Source of the DNA: Saprospiraceae bacterium
GTDB lineage: Bacteria > Bacteroidota > Bacteroidia > Chitinophagales > Saprospiraceae
Length of the DNA: 64,000 nt
Direction of reading: 5' to 3'
NCBI GenBank assembly: GCA_016715405.1
Contig: JADKAE010000029.1
Coordinates: 12,219 to 76,218, forward strand
The notes below the pieces were generated by a model. The model saw only the letters and a program-made list of their open reading frames with translations, had not been told where the DNA came from and made no database searches. Position numbers and translations under genes: made by a program. Of the stretch, positions 47,377-55,624 are shown piece after piece (within the stretch, counting starts at the first letter, position 1; every line of letters starts with the position of its first letter).

Positions 47377-47566
47377 TGCTTTGGCGCCATTCCTTTCCTG
47401 GGCAACCTCAAGGATTTAAAATGGGAGCAATTTGCCGATCACCCCGGGAGGCTATAACGTTGATAAGGTCGCACCGCTGATTGAGACGGCCGCTACCAAT
47501 GCCCGTAAAGCCGGTAAAATTTGACCAACAGTTCAGGCAGGACAGTCTATCCGAGGAATTTCACTC
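47377..47566 (+). other. Gap holding a possible gene remnant
   Basis: One open stretch (about 47422-47524) reads GSNLPITPGGYNVDKVAPLI... and ends ETAATNARKAGKI before a TGA. It has codon-like composition but no start codon of its own and is not recognised. It may be the 3' relic of a deleted gene. Otherwise nothing seen. Confidence 0.3.
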
Positions 47567-47610
47567 CGACAACCGATAACAGATAAACGGACAACTGACA
47601 ACCGACAACT
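47567..47610. repeat. Heptad repeat (ACAACCG/ATAACAG type) at the end of holA
   Basis: CCGACAACCGATAACAGATA and ACAACTGACAACCGACAACT units. It abuts the expected holA stop codon (47612-47610) and is read as a 17-residue tail in the frame as written. Confidence 0.7.
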
Positions 47611-48616
47611 TAATGCAAAATCCGCCATACCAACTCCCGCAACAACTCCCTTCCGGTTTGCCCGTAGCATCGTAATCGACGCCTTTTGACTTGAGGTCGC
47701 AGGTTTTTAGGTTGGCGATAACTTGCTCTAGTTTCTGGATAGGATAATGCCGGATGGCAGCCCGGTATTCTTTGAGGAAGTAGGCCGACCGCAATTGCAG
47801 TGCCTCCAGGATATCCGCCTCCGGCTTATCCTTGACCCAGTGCAGCATGTATATTTTGCTAAAATATCCGTACAGCGAACTTATCACAACCTGCACGGGA
47901 TTTTTTCTCGGGTTTTCGGCAAAATAATTGACGACCCGGTTGGCTTTAAGCACGTCGCGCTGGCTCAGCGCTTTTTGCAACTCAAATACGTTGTAGTCTT
48001 TGCTGATGCCGATGTTGTCTTCTACATGGGCCACCGTGATAACCGTGCCGGGTGTGAGGTTAATGGCCAGCTTGTCGAGTTCGTTGGAAACTTTCGACAA
48101 CTCCGTGCCCAGGTATTCGGCCAGCAGATTGGCGGCGTCGGGAGCTATCTGGAATTGCTTGTCTTTGAGGTAGTTTTTGATCCAGTCGGGCACCTGATTG
48201 TCATACAGCGATTTAGACTCAAATATTTCGGCTCCGGCCTTTAGCGCCTTGCCGAAAGCGGAATTCAGGTTGTATTTTTTGTGCTTGTAGCAAATGACGA
48301 GTATCGTAGTAGACGCCGGTTTTTCGAGGTACGACTGCAATTTGTCGAGCGATTTCATATCCTGCGCCTCTTTGATGATCACTACCTGGTGTGGCGACAT
48401 CATGGGGTAGCGGCGGGCGGCGTCGAGTACCGCCAGGTGGTCAGTGTCTTTGCCGTAAAAGATGGTCTGGTTAAACGCCTGCTCCTCCTCCGGTAAAACC
48501 TCATTTTCAAAAAAATTGCTGATGGTATCGATAAAATAATCTTCGTCCCCGTGAAGAAAATACACGGGCCCGAATTTCTTTTTGCGAAGTTGATCCTGGA
48601 TTTGTTCGAAGGTCAA
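47610..48616 (-). CDS. holA: DNA polymerase III delta subunit (frameshift near the C-terminus)
   Basis: About 335 residues. Clamp-loader subunit that opens the beta sliding clamp. VYFLHGDEDYFIDTISNFFENEVLPEEEQAFNQTIFYG, YPMMSPHQVVIIKEAQDM and AEYLGTELSKVSNELDKLAI are characteristic of HolA. Near 47650 a G is missing from AAGGGAG; with it the protein ends GELLRELVWRILH and TAA at 47610. As written, the frame reads on through the repeat to 47561. The start is unclear: TTG 48616 (LTFEQIQDQL) is most likely. Divergent from the deoxynucleoside kinase gene by about 50 nt. Confidence 0.87.
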
Positions 48617-48668
48617 GGAGGTATATTTTTTTGCAATATTACAAAAAAAAATTGGCGAAATTCGCCCC

Positions 48669-49321
48669 ATGTCAACAGCCCATACTACCCTGCCTTATCG
48701 CTTTGTAGCCATTGAAGGCAATATCGGCGCGGGAAAAACCACGCTCTCCCGCATGATTGCCGAGCAATACAACTGTCGGCTCATCCTGGAAGAGTTTTCC
48801 GACAACCCTTTCCTGCCCTTTTTTTATGAAAATCCCGAACGCTATGCCTTTCCCGTCGAGTTGTTTTTTATGACCGAAAGGCACAAGCAGTTGCAATCGG
48901 AATTGGCCCAAACGGACTTATTCCAGCAGGGCATCGTGTCTGATTATTTTTTTTTAAAAACGCTGTTATTTGCCAATAACAACCTGCAGGACGAAGAATA
49001 CCGCCTTTTTCAACGGCTTTTTCATATTCTGAACGCCAATTTCCCCAAACCGGATTTGCTGGTGTACCTGCACCGACCGGTAGACCAATTATTGATAAAT
49101 ATTAAAAAGCGGGGGCGCGATTTTGAAAAAGATATCACACCGGCATCTCTCAATCCATTCAACAGGCTTATTTTGAATTTTTTAAAACAGATCAGGAACT
49201 ACCCGTGTTAGTACTGGATATCAACGAGATGGATTTTGTACAAAACCGCGCGCATTACGATGTGCTGCTGGATGTGCTGCAAAAACCATACGGCCCTGGG
49301 CTACACCAGGTAAATGTGTGA
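48669..49321 (+). CDS. Deoxynucleoside kinase (one frameshift)
   Basis: About 216 residues rejoined. P-loop FVAIEGNIGAGKTTLSRMIAE, then EEFSDNPFLPFFYENPERYAFPVELFFMTERHKQ, catalytic DYFFLKTLLFA (ERS-like region replaced by SDYF as in bacterial dAK/dGK) and LLVYLHRPVDQLLINIKKRGRDFEKDI, LID region. Phosphorylates deoxyadenosine/deoxyguanosine-type nucleosides in salvage. The frame shifts near 49145; the remainder (SIQQAYFEFFKTDQELPVLVLDINEMDFV) ends at 49321. Confidence 0.87.
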
Positions 49322-49335
49322 TTTTTACAAATGTA

Positions 49336-49514
49336 GTAACTGTTTAGTGGGGTTTAGCGATTGGGTTTAGCGATTGGGTTTAGCGATTGGGTTTAGCTGT
49401 ATGTTTAGATAAACTAAACCCAATCGCTAAACTGCGCATGCACTAAACCCTAATCGCTAAACTGCAAAGGCACTAAACTCTATCGCTAAACTGCCGAAGG
49501 CACTAAACAGTTAC
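49336..49514. mobile_element. Palindromic GTTTAG/CTAAAC element, about 180 bp
   Basis: Perfect terminal inverted repeats GTAACTGTTTAGTG / CACTAAACAGTTAC. The left half is tandem GTTTAGCGATTGGG units (14 bp, three and a half copies), the right half is complementary CTAAACCCAATCGCTAAACT-like units spaced by GCGCATGCA, GCAAAGGCA and GCCGAAGGCA. The ends match the element at 62184-62272. No clear target duplication is visible here. It ends 20 nt before the NDH-2 start. Confidence 0.75.
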
Positions 49515-49534
49515 AAAAAAACAACAACCTGATC

Positions 49535-50845
49535 ATGACCAAGATCAATTTGCCCGAAACCGACCAGCCTCGTATTGTAATAGTAGGGGGAGGGTTTGCC
49601 GGGCTGGCCCTTGCCCGGAAGTTGGCAGGTAAGCCTTTTCAGGTAGTGCTCATTGACCGCAACAACTACCACCAGTTTCAACCTCTGTTTTACCAGGTGG
49701 CTATGGCAGGGCTCGAACCCAGTTCTATTGTATTTCCCTTTCGAAAACTCTTCCAGGATTATTCCAACGTATATATCCGCGTCACCGAAGTTAGCTCCAT
49801 AGAAACCGAAAACCGCCGTTTGATTACCCCGCTGGGCATTGTGAACTACGATTTACTTGTAATTGCTACCGGCGCCGAAACCAACTTTTTCGGCAATGCC
49901 AAACTGGCCCGGTTAGCCATCCCGATGAAATCGGTGTCGGAAGCGCTGTATCTGCGCAACGCCATCCTCGACGATTACGAAAAAGCCCTCACCTGTCCCG
50001 ATGAAGAAGAACGCCAGGGTTATCTCCATATCGTAATAGTAGGCGGCGGCCCTACTGGCGTGGAGGTAGCAGGTTCTCTGGCAGAGATGAAACAATACAT
50101 CTTGCCCAAAGATTATCCCGAATTAAATATCGGCGAAATCGATATCTACCTGGTTCAGGCATCCGGCGAATTGCTCACCGGCATGTCGAATGCCGCCTCC
50201 GAAAAAGCGCTGAAATTTCTCACCGAACTGGGCGTGATTGTCAAACTCAGGACGCTGGTAGTAGACTACGATGGGGAGACTGTCACGATGAACGACGGCA
50301 GTACTTTGCGTGCCCGCAAGGTGATCTGGGCTGCCGGTGTAACGGGCGCACCGCTTCCGGGATTACCCGAAGCTGCCAGAGGGCCGGCCGGTAGAATACG
50401 GGTTGACCGGTTCCACAAGGTAGATGGCCTCGATGAGGTATACGCCATTGGCGATATCGCCTATATGGAAGAAGAAGAAGCCTACCCCAAAGGACACCCC
50501 CAACTGGCGCAGGGCGCCATGCAGCAGGCTGTCAATCTGGCTTCCAATCTATTGCGTAAAAATGCCGGAAAATCCCTACGCCCATTCAAATACCGCAACC
50601 TGGGTTCGATGGCGACTGTCGGGCGCCACCGCGCCGTAGTTGACCTGCCGCGTTTTCAATTTCAGGGCGCTTTTGCCTGGCTGGTCTGGATGCTGGTGCA
50701 TCTTTTTCAAATCCTCGGCGTAAAAAACAAGGTTTTTGTTTTTTTCAATTGGGTATGGAATTACCTTACCTACGACCAATCTCTGCGATTGATCATCCGC
50801 CCCGAACCACTTCCGATAAAAATGCTTCAGAATAAGCCCAGCACT
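49535..50845 (+). CDS. ndh: Type II NADH dehydrogenase (NAD(P)/FAD-dependent oxidoreductase)
   Basis: About 437 residues. Two dinucleotide-binding folds: RIVIVGGGFAGLALARKLAG for FAD and LHIVIVGGGPTGVEVAGSLAE for NADH. Also [68 protein letters not shown], and a hydrophobic C-terminal stretch (FAWLVWMLVHLFQILGVKNKVFVFFNWVWNYL) that binds the membrane. Passes electrons from NADH to menaquinone without pumping protons. No stop codon separates it from the following signal peptide: the frame is continuous, probably through an indel near 50815, where another frame has TAA. Confidence 0.88.
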
Positions 50846-52472
50846 ATGCGCCACATACTACTTTTCTCGCTGTTGTTATTGTTCCAAACCGGCATCCATG
50901 CCCAGGAAGTGCTCAACGTATCCCTGATAGCTCAGTACCACCGCGGGGATGTGCGGTATTCGGGCTCGTGGTGTTACGCAGCCCCCAACGGCACAGAATA
51001 TGCCATCCTGGGAGCGAAAACCGGCGCCGCCATTTATAAAATAAATACCAACAGCGTGGAAGAGTTGGCTTTTATACCGGGTCCGGTTACCAACTGGCGC
51101 GAAATAACGGTGGTGGGCCATCATGCTTATGTGGTCACCGATGTATCGGGAACCGGCCACGGCATGCAGGTGATCGATTTGTCGCAACTACCCGATACCG
51201 CCACCTTGGTTACTACCTATACCGCCACTTTCACTTTAGGACATATCATCCAGCGCGATATTTTCAGCGAAGCGCCTTACGTGTATGTATGCGGTACCTC
51301 CGCTACGCAGGGCGTCCGTATTATGGATGTGAGCAACCCCGCACAGCCGGTGGAAGCGGGTGTGTATCAGTCTGGGTATTACATTCATGATTGCCATGTG
51401 CGTGGCGATTTGATGTACGCAGCCGCGTTTTATGAGGGTACGATTGATATTGTGGATATCAGCGACAAAAGCCAACCCCAGCTCATCAGCCGGTTTTCGA
51501 TCAGCGACGGCTATACGCATAGCGCATCGACCACCACAGACGGCAAATACCTGTTTGTAGCCCCCGAGCACGACGGCCTTCCCGCCCGCATGTATAATGT
51601 AGAAGACCCTTTCAATGTATACGAGGTGGCTTCGTATACCGGCAATCCGTTAAGCCTGGTGCACAACCCCTATATTCTCGGCAATTTTGCATTTGTTTCT
51701 CCACAACACCGAGGGTCTGCGCGTGGTAGACATAGCCGATCCGGAATTTCCGGTAGAAGTCGGCTACTACGACACCTACGCCGGTCCAAGCGGCGGATTC
51801 TATGGCTTTGTGGTCGGCTTGTCCTTATCGCCCAGTGGCCGCATTATCGGCGGCAACCGCGAAGACGGCTTGTATGTGTGGAGTTTTAACGGCACACGGG
51901 CAGGACGCAAATATGTATTCGTTCGGGATGCCGTCACCGGGGCTCCGCTGCCGGGCGCAACGGCTACTACTTCAGCAGACACGCTATTCGCCAACCTGGA
52001 AGGCCTCATCAAGGCGGGTAATCTTGCCGGCGACTATACCTGGGATATCGCTGCCTCGGGCTATCAGAGCGCAGTTTTTTCAACTTCCCTCAGCCCGGGT
52101 GAAAGTGATACGGTTATCGTAACGTTGGAGCCCATTGCCGTAGGCGCTCAGGAACCAGAAGCAAACATCGGCTTGCTTCAAATAGCCCCCAACCCGGCTT
52201 CTGACTTAATAACGATCTTATTTACCGGCGCCGAACTACCTGCTGCGCTCGAATTGTATACCGCTACCGGCACTTTGCTGCAGCGATGGTTGCCATTCCC
52301 TGATCAAATTGATGTAAGTACCTACCCACAAGGCATATATTATCTGCGGGCTACACAAAGTCCCCCCCCTCTCCCCCTCTCCCCCTCTCCCCCTCATCCG
52401 AGTCTTCCAACAAGTCAGGGCGTCTTTCGCGCGTACGGTGCAGCGACTGTTCGAGTCGCCATTCTTCGATGA
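50846..52472 (+). CDS. Secreted choice-of-anchor B / LVIVD beta-propeller protein with T9SS sorting domain (one frameshift)
   Basis: About 540 residues. Signal peptide ([18 protein letters not shown]), then LVIVD-type propeller blades ([65 protein letters not shown]) typical of choice-of-anchor B proteins. The frame changes near 51700 and continues [24 protein letters not shown] regulatory-like domain follows and then a type A sorting domain ([19 protein letters not shown]...[12 protein letters not shown]), cut off by a C/T-rich repeat that encodes [17 protein letters not shown] and an unrelated tail. Export by T9SS may therefore be impaired. Confidence 0.8.
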
Positions 52473-53076
52473 GTGAAAAATTGCCGGAAAGCAATACATC
52501 GGGTACTTGCCAGCCCCTAAAATCAGCCGGGCGGGTAAATACGGGCGGCGCCAGCAGGTTGTCCTGAAAAGAATCAAAAAGTGCGGAAGTCTCATCATTC
52601 AATACCCCTGGAAGTAGTCGCCCAATGGCATCCACAAGTACAGCTGCGGGCAGTTCGCCACCCGACAGCACGTAGTCGCCGATCGAAATTTCAAGGGTGA
52701 TAAAGTGTTCGCGGATGCGCTCGTCGATGCCTTTGTAGTGTCCGCACAATATCATCAGGTTGCCTTTCAGCGACAATCGGTTGGCCAGTGGCTGGTCGAG
52801 GCGGTGGCCGTCAGGGGTCATAAAGATAATTTCGTCGTAGGCTCGCTGCGCCTGCAAATTTTCGATAGCGTTGGCGATCGGTTCGGCCATCATGACCATG
52901 CCGGCGCCGCCGCCAAACTGGTAATCGTCGAGTTGTTTGTGTTTGCCCAATCCAAACTCCCGCAAGTCGTGCAGATGCACCTCCAATAATCCTTTTTCCT
53001 GGGCGCGTTTCATAATAGAATGTTGCAAAGGGCTGTGCAACAATTCGGGCAATACGGACAAAATATCTATTCTCAT
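52351..53076 (-). CDS. trmD: tRNA (guanine37-N1)-methyltransferase
   Basis: 241 residues. SPOUT-class enzyme with the knotted SAM site: [66 protein letters not shown]. Methylates G37 next to the anticodon to prevent frameshifting; normally essential. The C-terminus after [10 protein letters not shown] is [10 protein letters not shown], read from the same C/T-rich tract that ends the convergent sorting-domain gene; the two coding regions overlap by 122 nt. Confidence 0.94.
   Translation of the reverse strand: MRIDILSVLPELLHSPLQHSIMKRAQEKGLLEVHLHDLREFGLGKHKQLDDYQFGGGAGMVMMAEPIANAIENLQAQRAYDEIIFMTPDGHRLDQPLANRLSLKGNLMILCGHYKGIDERIREHFITLEISIGDYVLSGGELPAAVLVDAIGRLLPGVLNDETSALFDSFQDNLLAPPVFTRPADFRGWQVPDVLLSGNFSLIEEWRLEQSLHRTRERRPDLLEDSDEGERGRGGEGGDFV
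52364..52397. repeat. C/T-rich tract (CCCCCTCT)n shared by two convergent genes
   Basis: Tandem 8-mers CCCCCTCT, about four copies. Encodes Pro/Leu/Ser residues in the plus-strand sorting-domain protein and Gly/Arg/Glu residues at the end of TrmD. Confidence 0.8.
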
Positions 53077-53149
53077 ATCTGTTGTTGTACCGCAAAGTTA
53101 CGTTTTATCCACACACTTGTTAAAGCAAGCTTAAGGTGGTTTAATTTAC

Positions 53150-53179
53150 TTGCGTCGCGCAACTAAATAACTTAATTTG
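53150..53179 (+). promoter_or_regulatory. Candidate promoter of the 89-residue protein gene
   Basis: TTG at 53150-53152 and TTAATTTG at 53172-53179 (one mismatch), spacer 19 nt. A single perfect DnaA-box-like TTATCCACA lies upstream at 53105-53113. Confidence 0.45.
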
Positions 53180-53217
53180 CAACCAGATTAAGCATCACCC
53201 ATTTTAAATCATCCGAC

Positions 53218-53487
53218 ATGTTGTACAACAATCTTCGAATCGCCGTGGGCATTATCACGGCATTAAGCCTGCTGTTAAGTATCAGCGCTGCCCACAACTA
53301 CCGCCAATATCAAGAATTAGAACGACTGCGAAGGGCGCCGCCGGCGCCACCACACATTTCCGCCATTGAAGAATTCCACCCAACCGACCTGGAAGCCGTT
53401 CGCCGTGAAATTGAATGGGAAAAATCCCGCCTGAAAGCGGAAGTAAATCAGGAATTGGAGCGAATGAGAGCGGAACTGGCTTTCTGA
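53218..53487 (+). CDS. Small membrane-anchored coiled-coil protein
   Basis: 89 residues. One hydrophobic N-terminal segment (IAVGIITALSLLLSISAA), a Pro-rich linker (RRAPPAPP) and a charged helix likely to form a coiled coil (LEAVRREIEWEKSRLKAEVNQELERMRAEL). No family recognised. Has its own promoter candidate and a start ATG consistent with it. The gene ends 6 nt before a palindrome. Confidence 0.6.
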   Translation: MLYNNLRIAVGIITALSLLLSISAAHNYRQYQELERLRRAPPAPPHISAIEEFHPTDLEAVRREIEWEKSRLKAEVNQELERMRAELAF

Positions 53488-53492
53488 GTTTT

Positions 53493-53523
53493 CCGGTCTG
53501 ACCGCTGCCAGCGGTCAGACCGG
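53493..53523. repeat. 31-bp perfect palindrome (CCGGTCTGACCGCTG arms)
   Basis: Two 15-nt complementary arms around a C, between convergent genes and 6 nt before the GH16 stop codon. Related to the two linked copies at 54831-54890, at the other end of the GH16 gene. Confidence 0.85.
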
Positions 53524-53528
53524 TACCG

Positions 53529-54926
53529 CTACCTGGGCAAATAAAGCTGTTTTTCCAAATACAAGGGATAACAGGATTCGTTGTTGGGAACAACGGCTCT
53601 AATCCAGACTCTGCCTGAAAAACCAGGAATAGGCCGCAAGGCAAGTGAAGTATCCGTGACGGCTGCCAATTCTATTCCTTCCGACAATTCCCAGTCCAAT
53701 TGATCCGGCACATCGCTGCCTGTCCACGAAAAAGTATATGTGCTGTCGAAGTTTTCCAGCACTGTGGGCCCCGTAATCTGCATTGCTTTCCTTTGCTGTA
53801 CCTTCACCCAATCCACTTGCATAACATCTGACAACTTGCGCGGATTGCCGCTAACGGTCGTATTGAGGATCAGGTCGAGATAAAAGAGGTCGAATTTATT
53901 CCAGGCTATGTGTTCGTATACTTCCACCGAATCGCCGATTGGTATATCGGGGCATTCGAGGCCGACTAACACAAGGCTGTCGGCATTTGAATCCATACGA
54001 TAATAGCGGTAAAAAGTACGGAACGGCTTGCCGTCGAGCGACCATTCCATCTTGTAGGGCGTCCATTCCAGGCAATATTCGTGGAAGTCCGTGCTGAGGT
54101 CGCCAAACTGGTGATCCTGAGGATACGCCGGATGGCCTTGCGGCCCCCAGCCCGGCATTGGAATGTTCCATTGGTGGAGGGTGCTTTGCAGTTCGTCGCA
54201 GTCGGGCAAGCAAAACTCAAAAATGTCAATCTCGCCGGGCCAGCCATAAAGCCAGAAAGCGCCCCAATGCTTCCTCGTTGATGGAATTCGGATGGATGCG
54301 CAAAATTTGCCAAACCTGAAACACCCCGAAGGATTGTCGCTGGTAGGCAGGCGATTGTTGGTGTGCACCACCCCCGACGACCATTTTATGCGTTTGGTAT
54401 ATAGTGGCGCGCCGGGAATTTCCTGCCACCGAAAACGAAGTGGCTTGTCTAACCTTTGGGTTTGCAGTGATAATATGCTATCGTCAACCGTCACATTTTC
54501 TGCCAAATAGGCGGAATTGGAACCTGGGTTGTGCAATGTATCGAAAGGATGCGGGTAGGGGTAATAGTCCAGCCACTTCGTTTTATCCAACTCACTCGTA
54601 TCAAACCCGTCTTCAAAAACAGTGGTATACGGTCGTTCGTCGCAACCCGGATGTGTCATATTTTTTTTAAGAAAAATATGTAAATCGGGTTCGGGGTAAT
54701 TGGTGAGATGAACAGCATCGGTAGTATCACCCGTGTAGAATGCAGATTGCAAAAAGACAACGCCACCAAGCGGCGCTTCATAGCGGGGCTGGGCCTGCAG
54801 CAATAGCGGAGCAATTGCGAAAAATATCAGGTACCGGTCCGACCGCTGGCAGCGGTCCGACCGGTACCGCTGGCAGCGGTCCAACCGGTACGCGCTACGG
54901 ATTAATTTTAAGGAGTTCAACTTCAA
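53529..54926 (-). CDS. Glycoside hydrolase family 16 protein
   Basis: 465 residues. Catalytic signature in WPGEIDIFEF (E-I-D-I-F-E, nucleophile and acid/base Glu), with GAFWLYG before and HEYCLEWTPYKMEWSLDGKPFRTFY after, all typical of GH16 endo-beta-glucanases such as laminarinases. The C-terminal 120 residues (DVMQVDWVKVQQRK, then an Ig-like segment) lack a clear sorting signal. The signal peptide core IFFAIAPLLLQAQ is preceded by DRCQRYRSDRCQRSDRY, translated from the repeat at 54831-54890, so the native start codon seems to have been replaced; ATG 54926 lies beyond the repeat. Confidence 0.82.
   Translation of the reverse strand: MKLNSLKLIRSAYRLDRCQRYRSDRCQRSDRYLIFFAIAPLLLQAQPRYEAPLGGVVFLQSAFYTGDTTDAVHLTNYPEPDLHIFLKKNMTHPGCDERPYTTVFEDGFDTSELDKTKWLDYYPYPHPFDTLHNPGSNSAYLAENVTVDDSILSLQTQRLDKPLRFRWQEIPGAPLYTKRIKWSSGVVHTNNRLPTSDNPSGCFRFGKFCASIRIPSTRKHWGAFWLYGWPGEIDIFEFCLPDCDELQSTLHQWNIPMPGWGPQGHPAYPQDHQFGDLSTDFHEYCLEWTPYKMEWSLDGKPFRTFYRYYRMDSNADSLVLVGLECPDIPIGDSVEVYEHIAWNKFDLFYLDLILNTTVSGNPRKLSDVMQVDWVKVQQRKAMQITGPTVLENFDSTYTFSWTGSDVPDQLDWELSEGIELAAVTDTSLALRPIPGFSGRVWIRAVVPNNESCYPLYLEKQLYLPR
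54831..54890. repeat. Two linked palindromes at the 5' end of the GH16 gene
   Basis: GGTCCGACCGCTGGCAGCGG-type palindrome followed by a half copy ending in CCAACCGGTAC. Same family as 53493-53523 (GACCGCTG/CAGCGGTC). It falls inside the GH16 reading frame, upstream of the signal peptide. Confidence 0.8.
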
Positions 54927-55548
54927 AAATCAGAGTGGAATACGGGCCGATTTTAGGGCCGGCGCCGCGATCGCCATAAGCGAGATTGTAGGGGATATAC
55001 AACTTCCATTTAGCGCCTTCCGGCATCAGTTGCAGGCCTTCTACCCATCCGGGTATTACCTGTGTGACGCCGAAAGTGGCGGGTTGCTTGCGTTCGACGG
55101 AGCTGTCAAATACCGTGCCGTCGAGGAGGGTGCCGTGGTAGTGTACCGACACTTTGTCTTTAGCTGCGGGTTTGGGGCCCGAGCCTGGGTTGATCACTTC
55201 GTATTGGAGGCCGCTGGGCAAGGTCACTACGCCCTTGCGTTTGCCATTTTCATCCATAAACTTTTTGCCTTCGGCAATTACTTTTTCGTATTTTCTGGAC
55301 TGAAAGGATTGACGATGCTTTTGCATCTGCTGGTTAGCGGCAGCCACATTGATTGCCAGAGGCTGGTTTTTGAGTACGTCGTTTACGGCAAGTTGAAAAG
55401 AAGCCAAGTCGAGGCTGTCGAGTCCTTGCTGTTTCAAACTCTGCGCAATCATTACGCCTGCGCTATAGCTCAGGGAGTCTAATTTTGCCTGGGCATTTGC
55501 CACATAACACAAGCCTGCTAAAACAGGCAACAGAATCCATTTTTTCAT
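54895..55548 (-). CDS. FKBP-type peptidyl-prolyl cis-trans isomerase, exported
   Basis: 217 residues from ATG 55548, giving a signal peptide (KKWILLPVLAGLCYVANAQ). FKBP_N dimerisation domain (LSYSAGVMIAQSLKQQGLDSLDLASF), a linking helix, then the FKBP domain (DKVSVHYHGTLLDGTVFDSS, VIPGWVEGLQLMPEGAKWKLYIP, LAYGDRGAG, LIFEVELL). FkpA/Mip-like folding catalyst of the periplasm or outer membrane. The end of the gene overlaps the proposed GH16 start by 32 nt. Confidence 0.92.
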   Translation of the reverse strand: MKKWILLPVLAGLCYVANAQAKLDSLSYSAGVMIAQSLKQQGLDSLDLASFQLAVNDVLKNQPLAINVAAANQQMQKHRQSFQSRKYEKVIAEGKKFMDENGKRKGVVTLPSGLQYEVINPGSGPKPAAKDKVSVHYHGTLLDGTVFDSSVERKQPATFGVTQVIPGWVEGLQLMPEGAKWKLYIPYNLAYGDRGAGPKIGPYSTLIFEVELLKINP

Positions 55549-55624
55549 GCCATTTATTTTTTGCTGCAAATGTATTAATTCAGAATCACCCCACACAAAC
55601 GAAGCAGGTAGATAATTATTGCCG

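Noticed and set aside
53105..53113. Perfect DnaA box TTATCCACA as part of an origin
   Set aside because: Single intergenic copy; no cluster of boxes, no dnaA, dnaN or AT-rich unwinding region. Another copy lies by chance in the VWA coding region near 14909.
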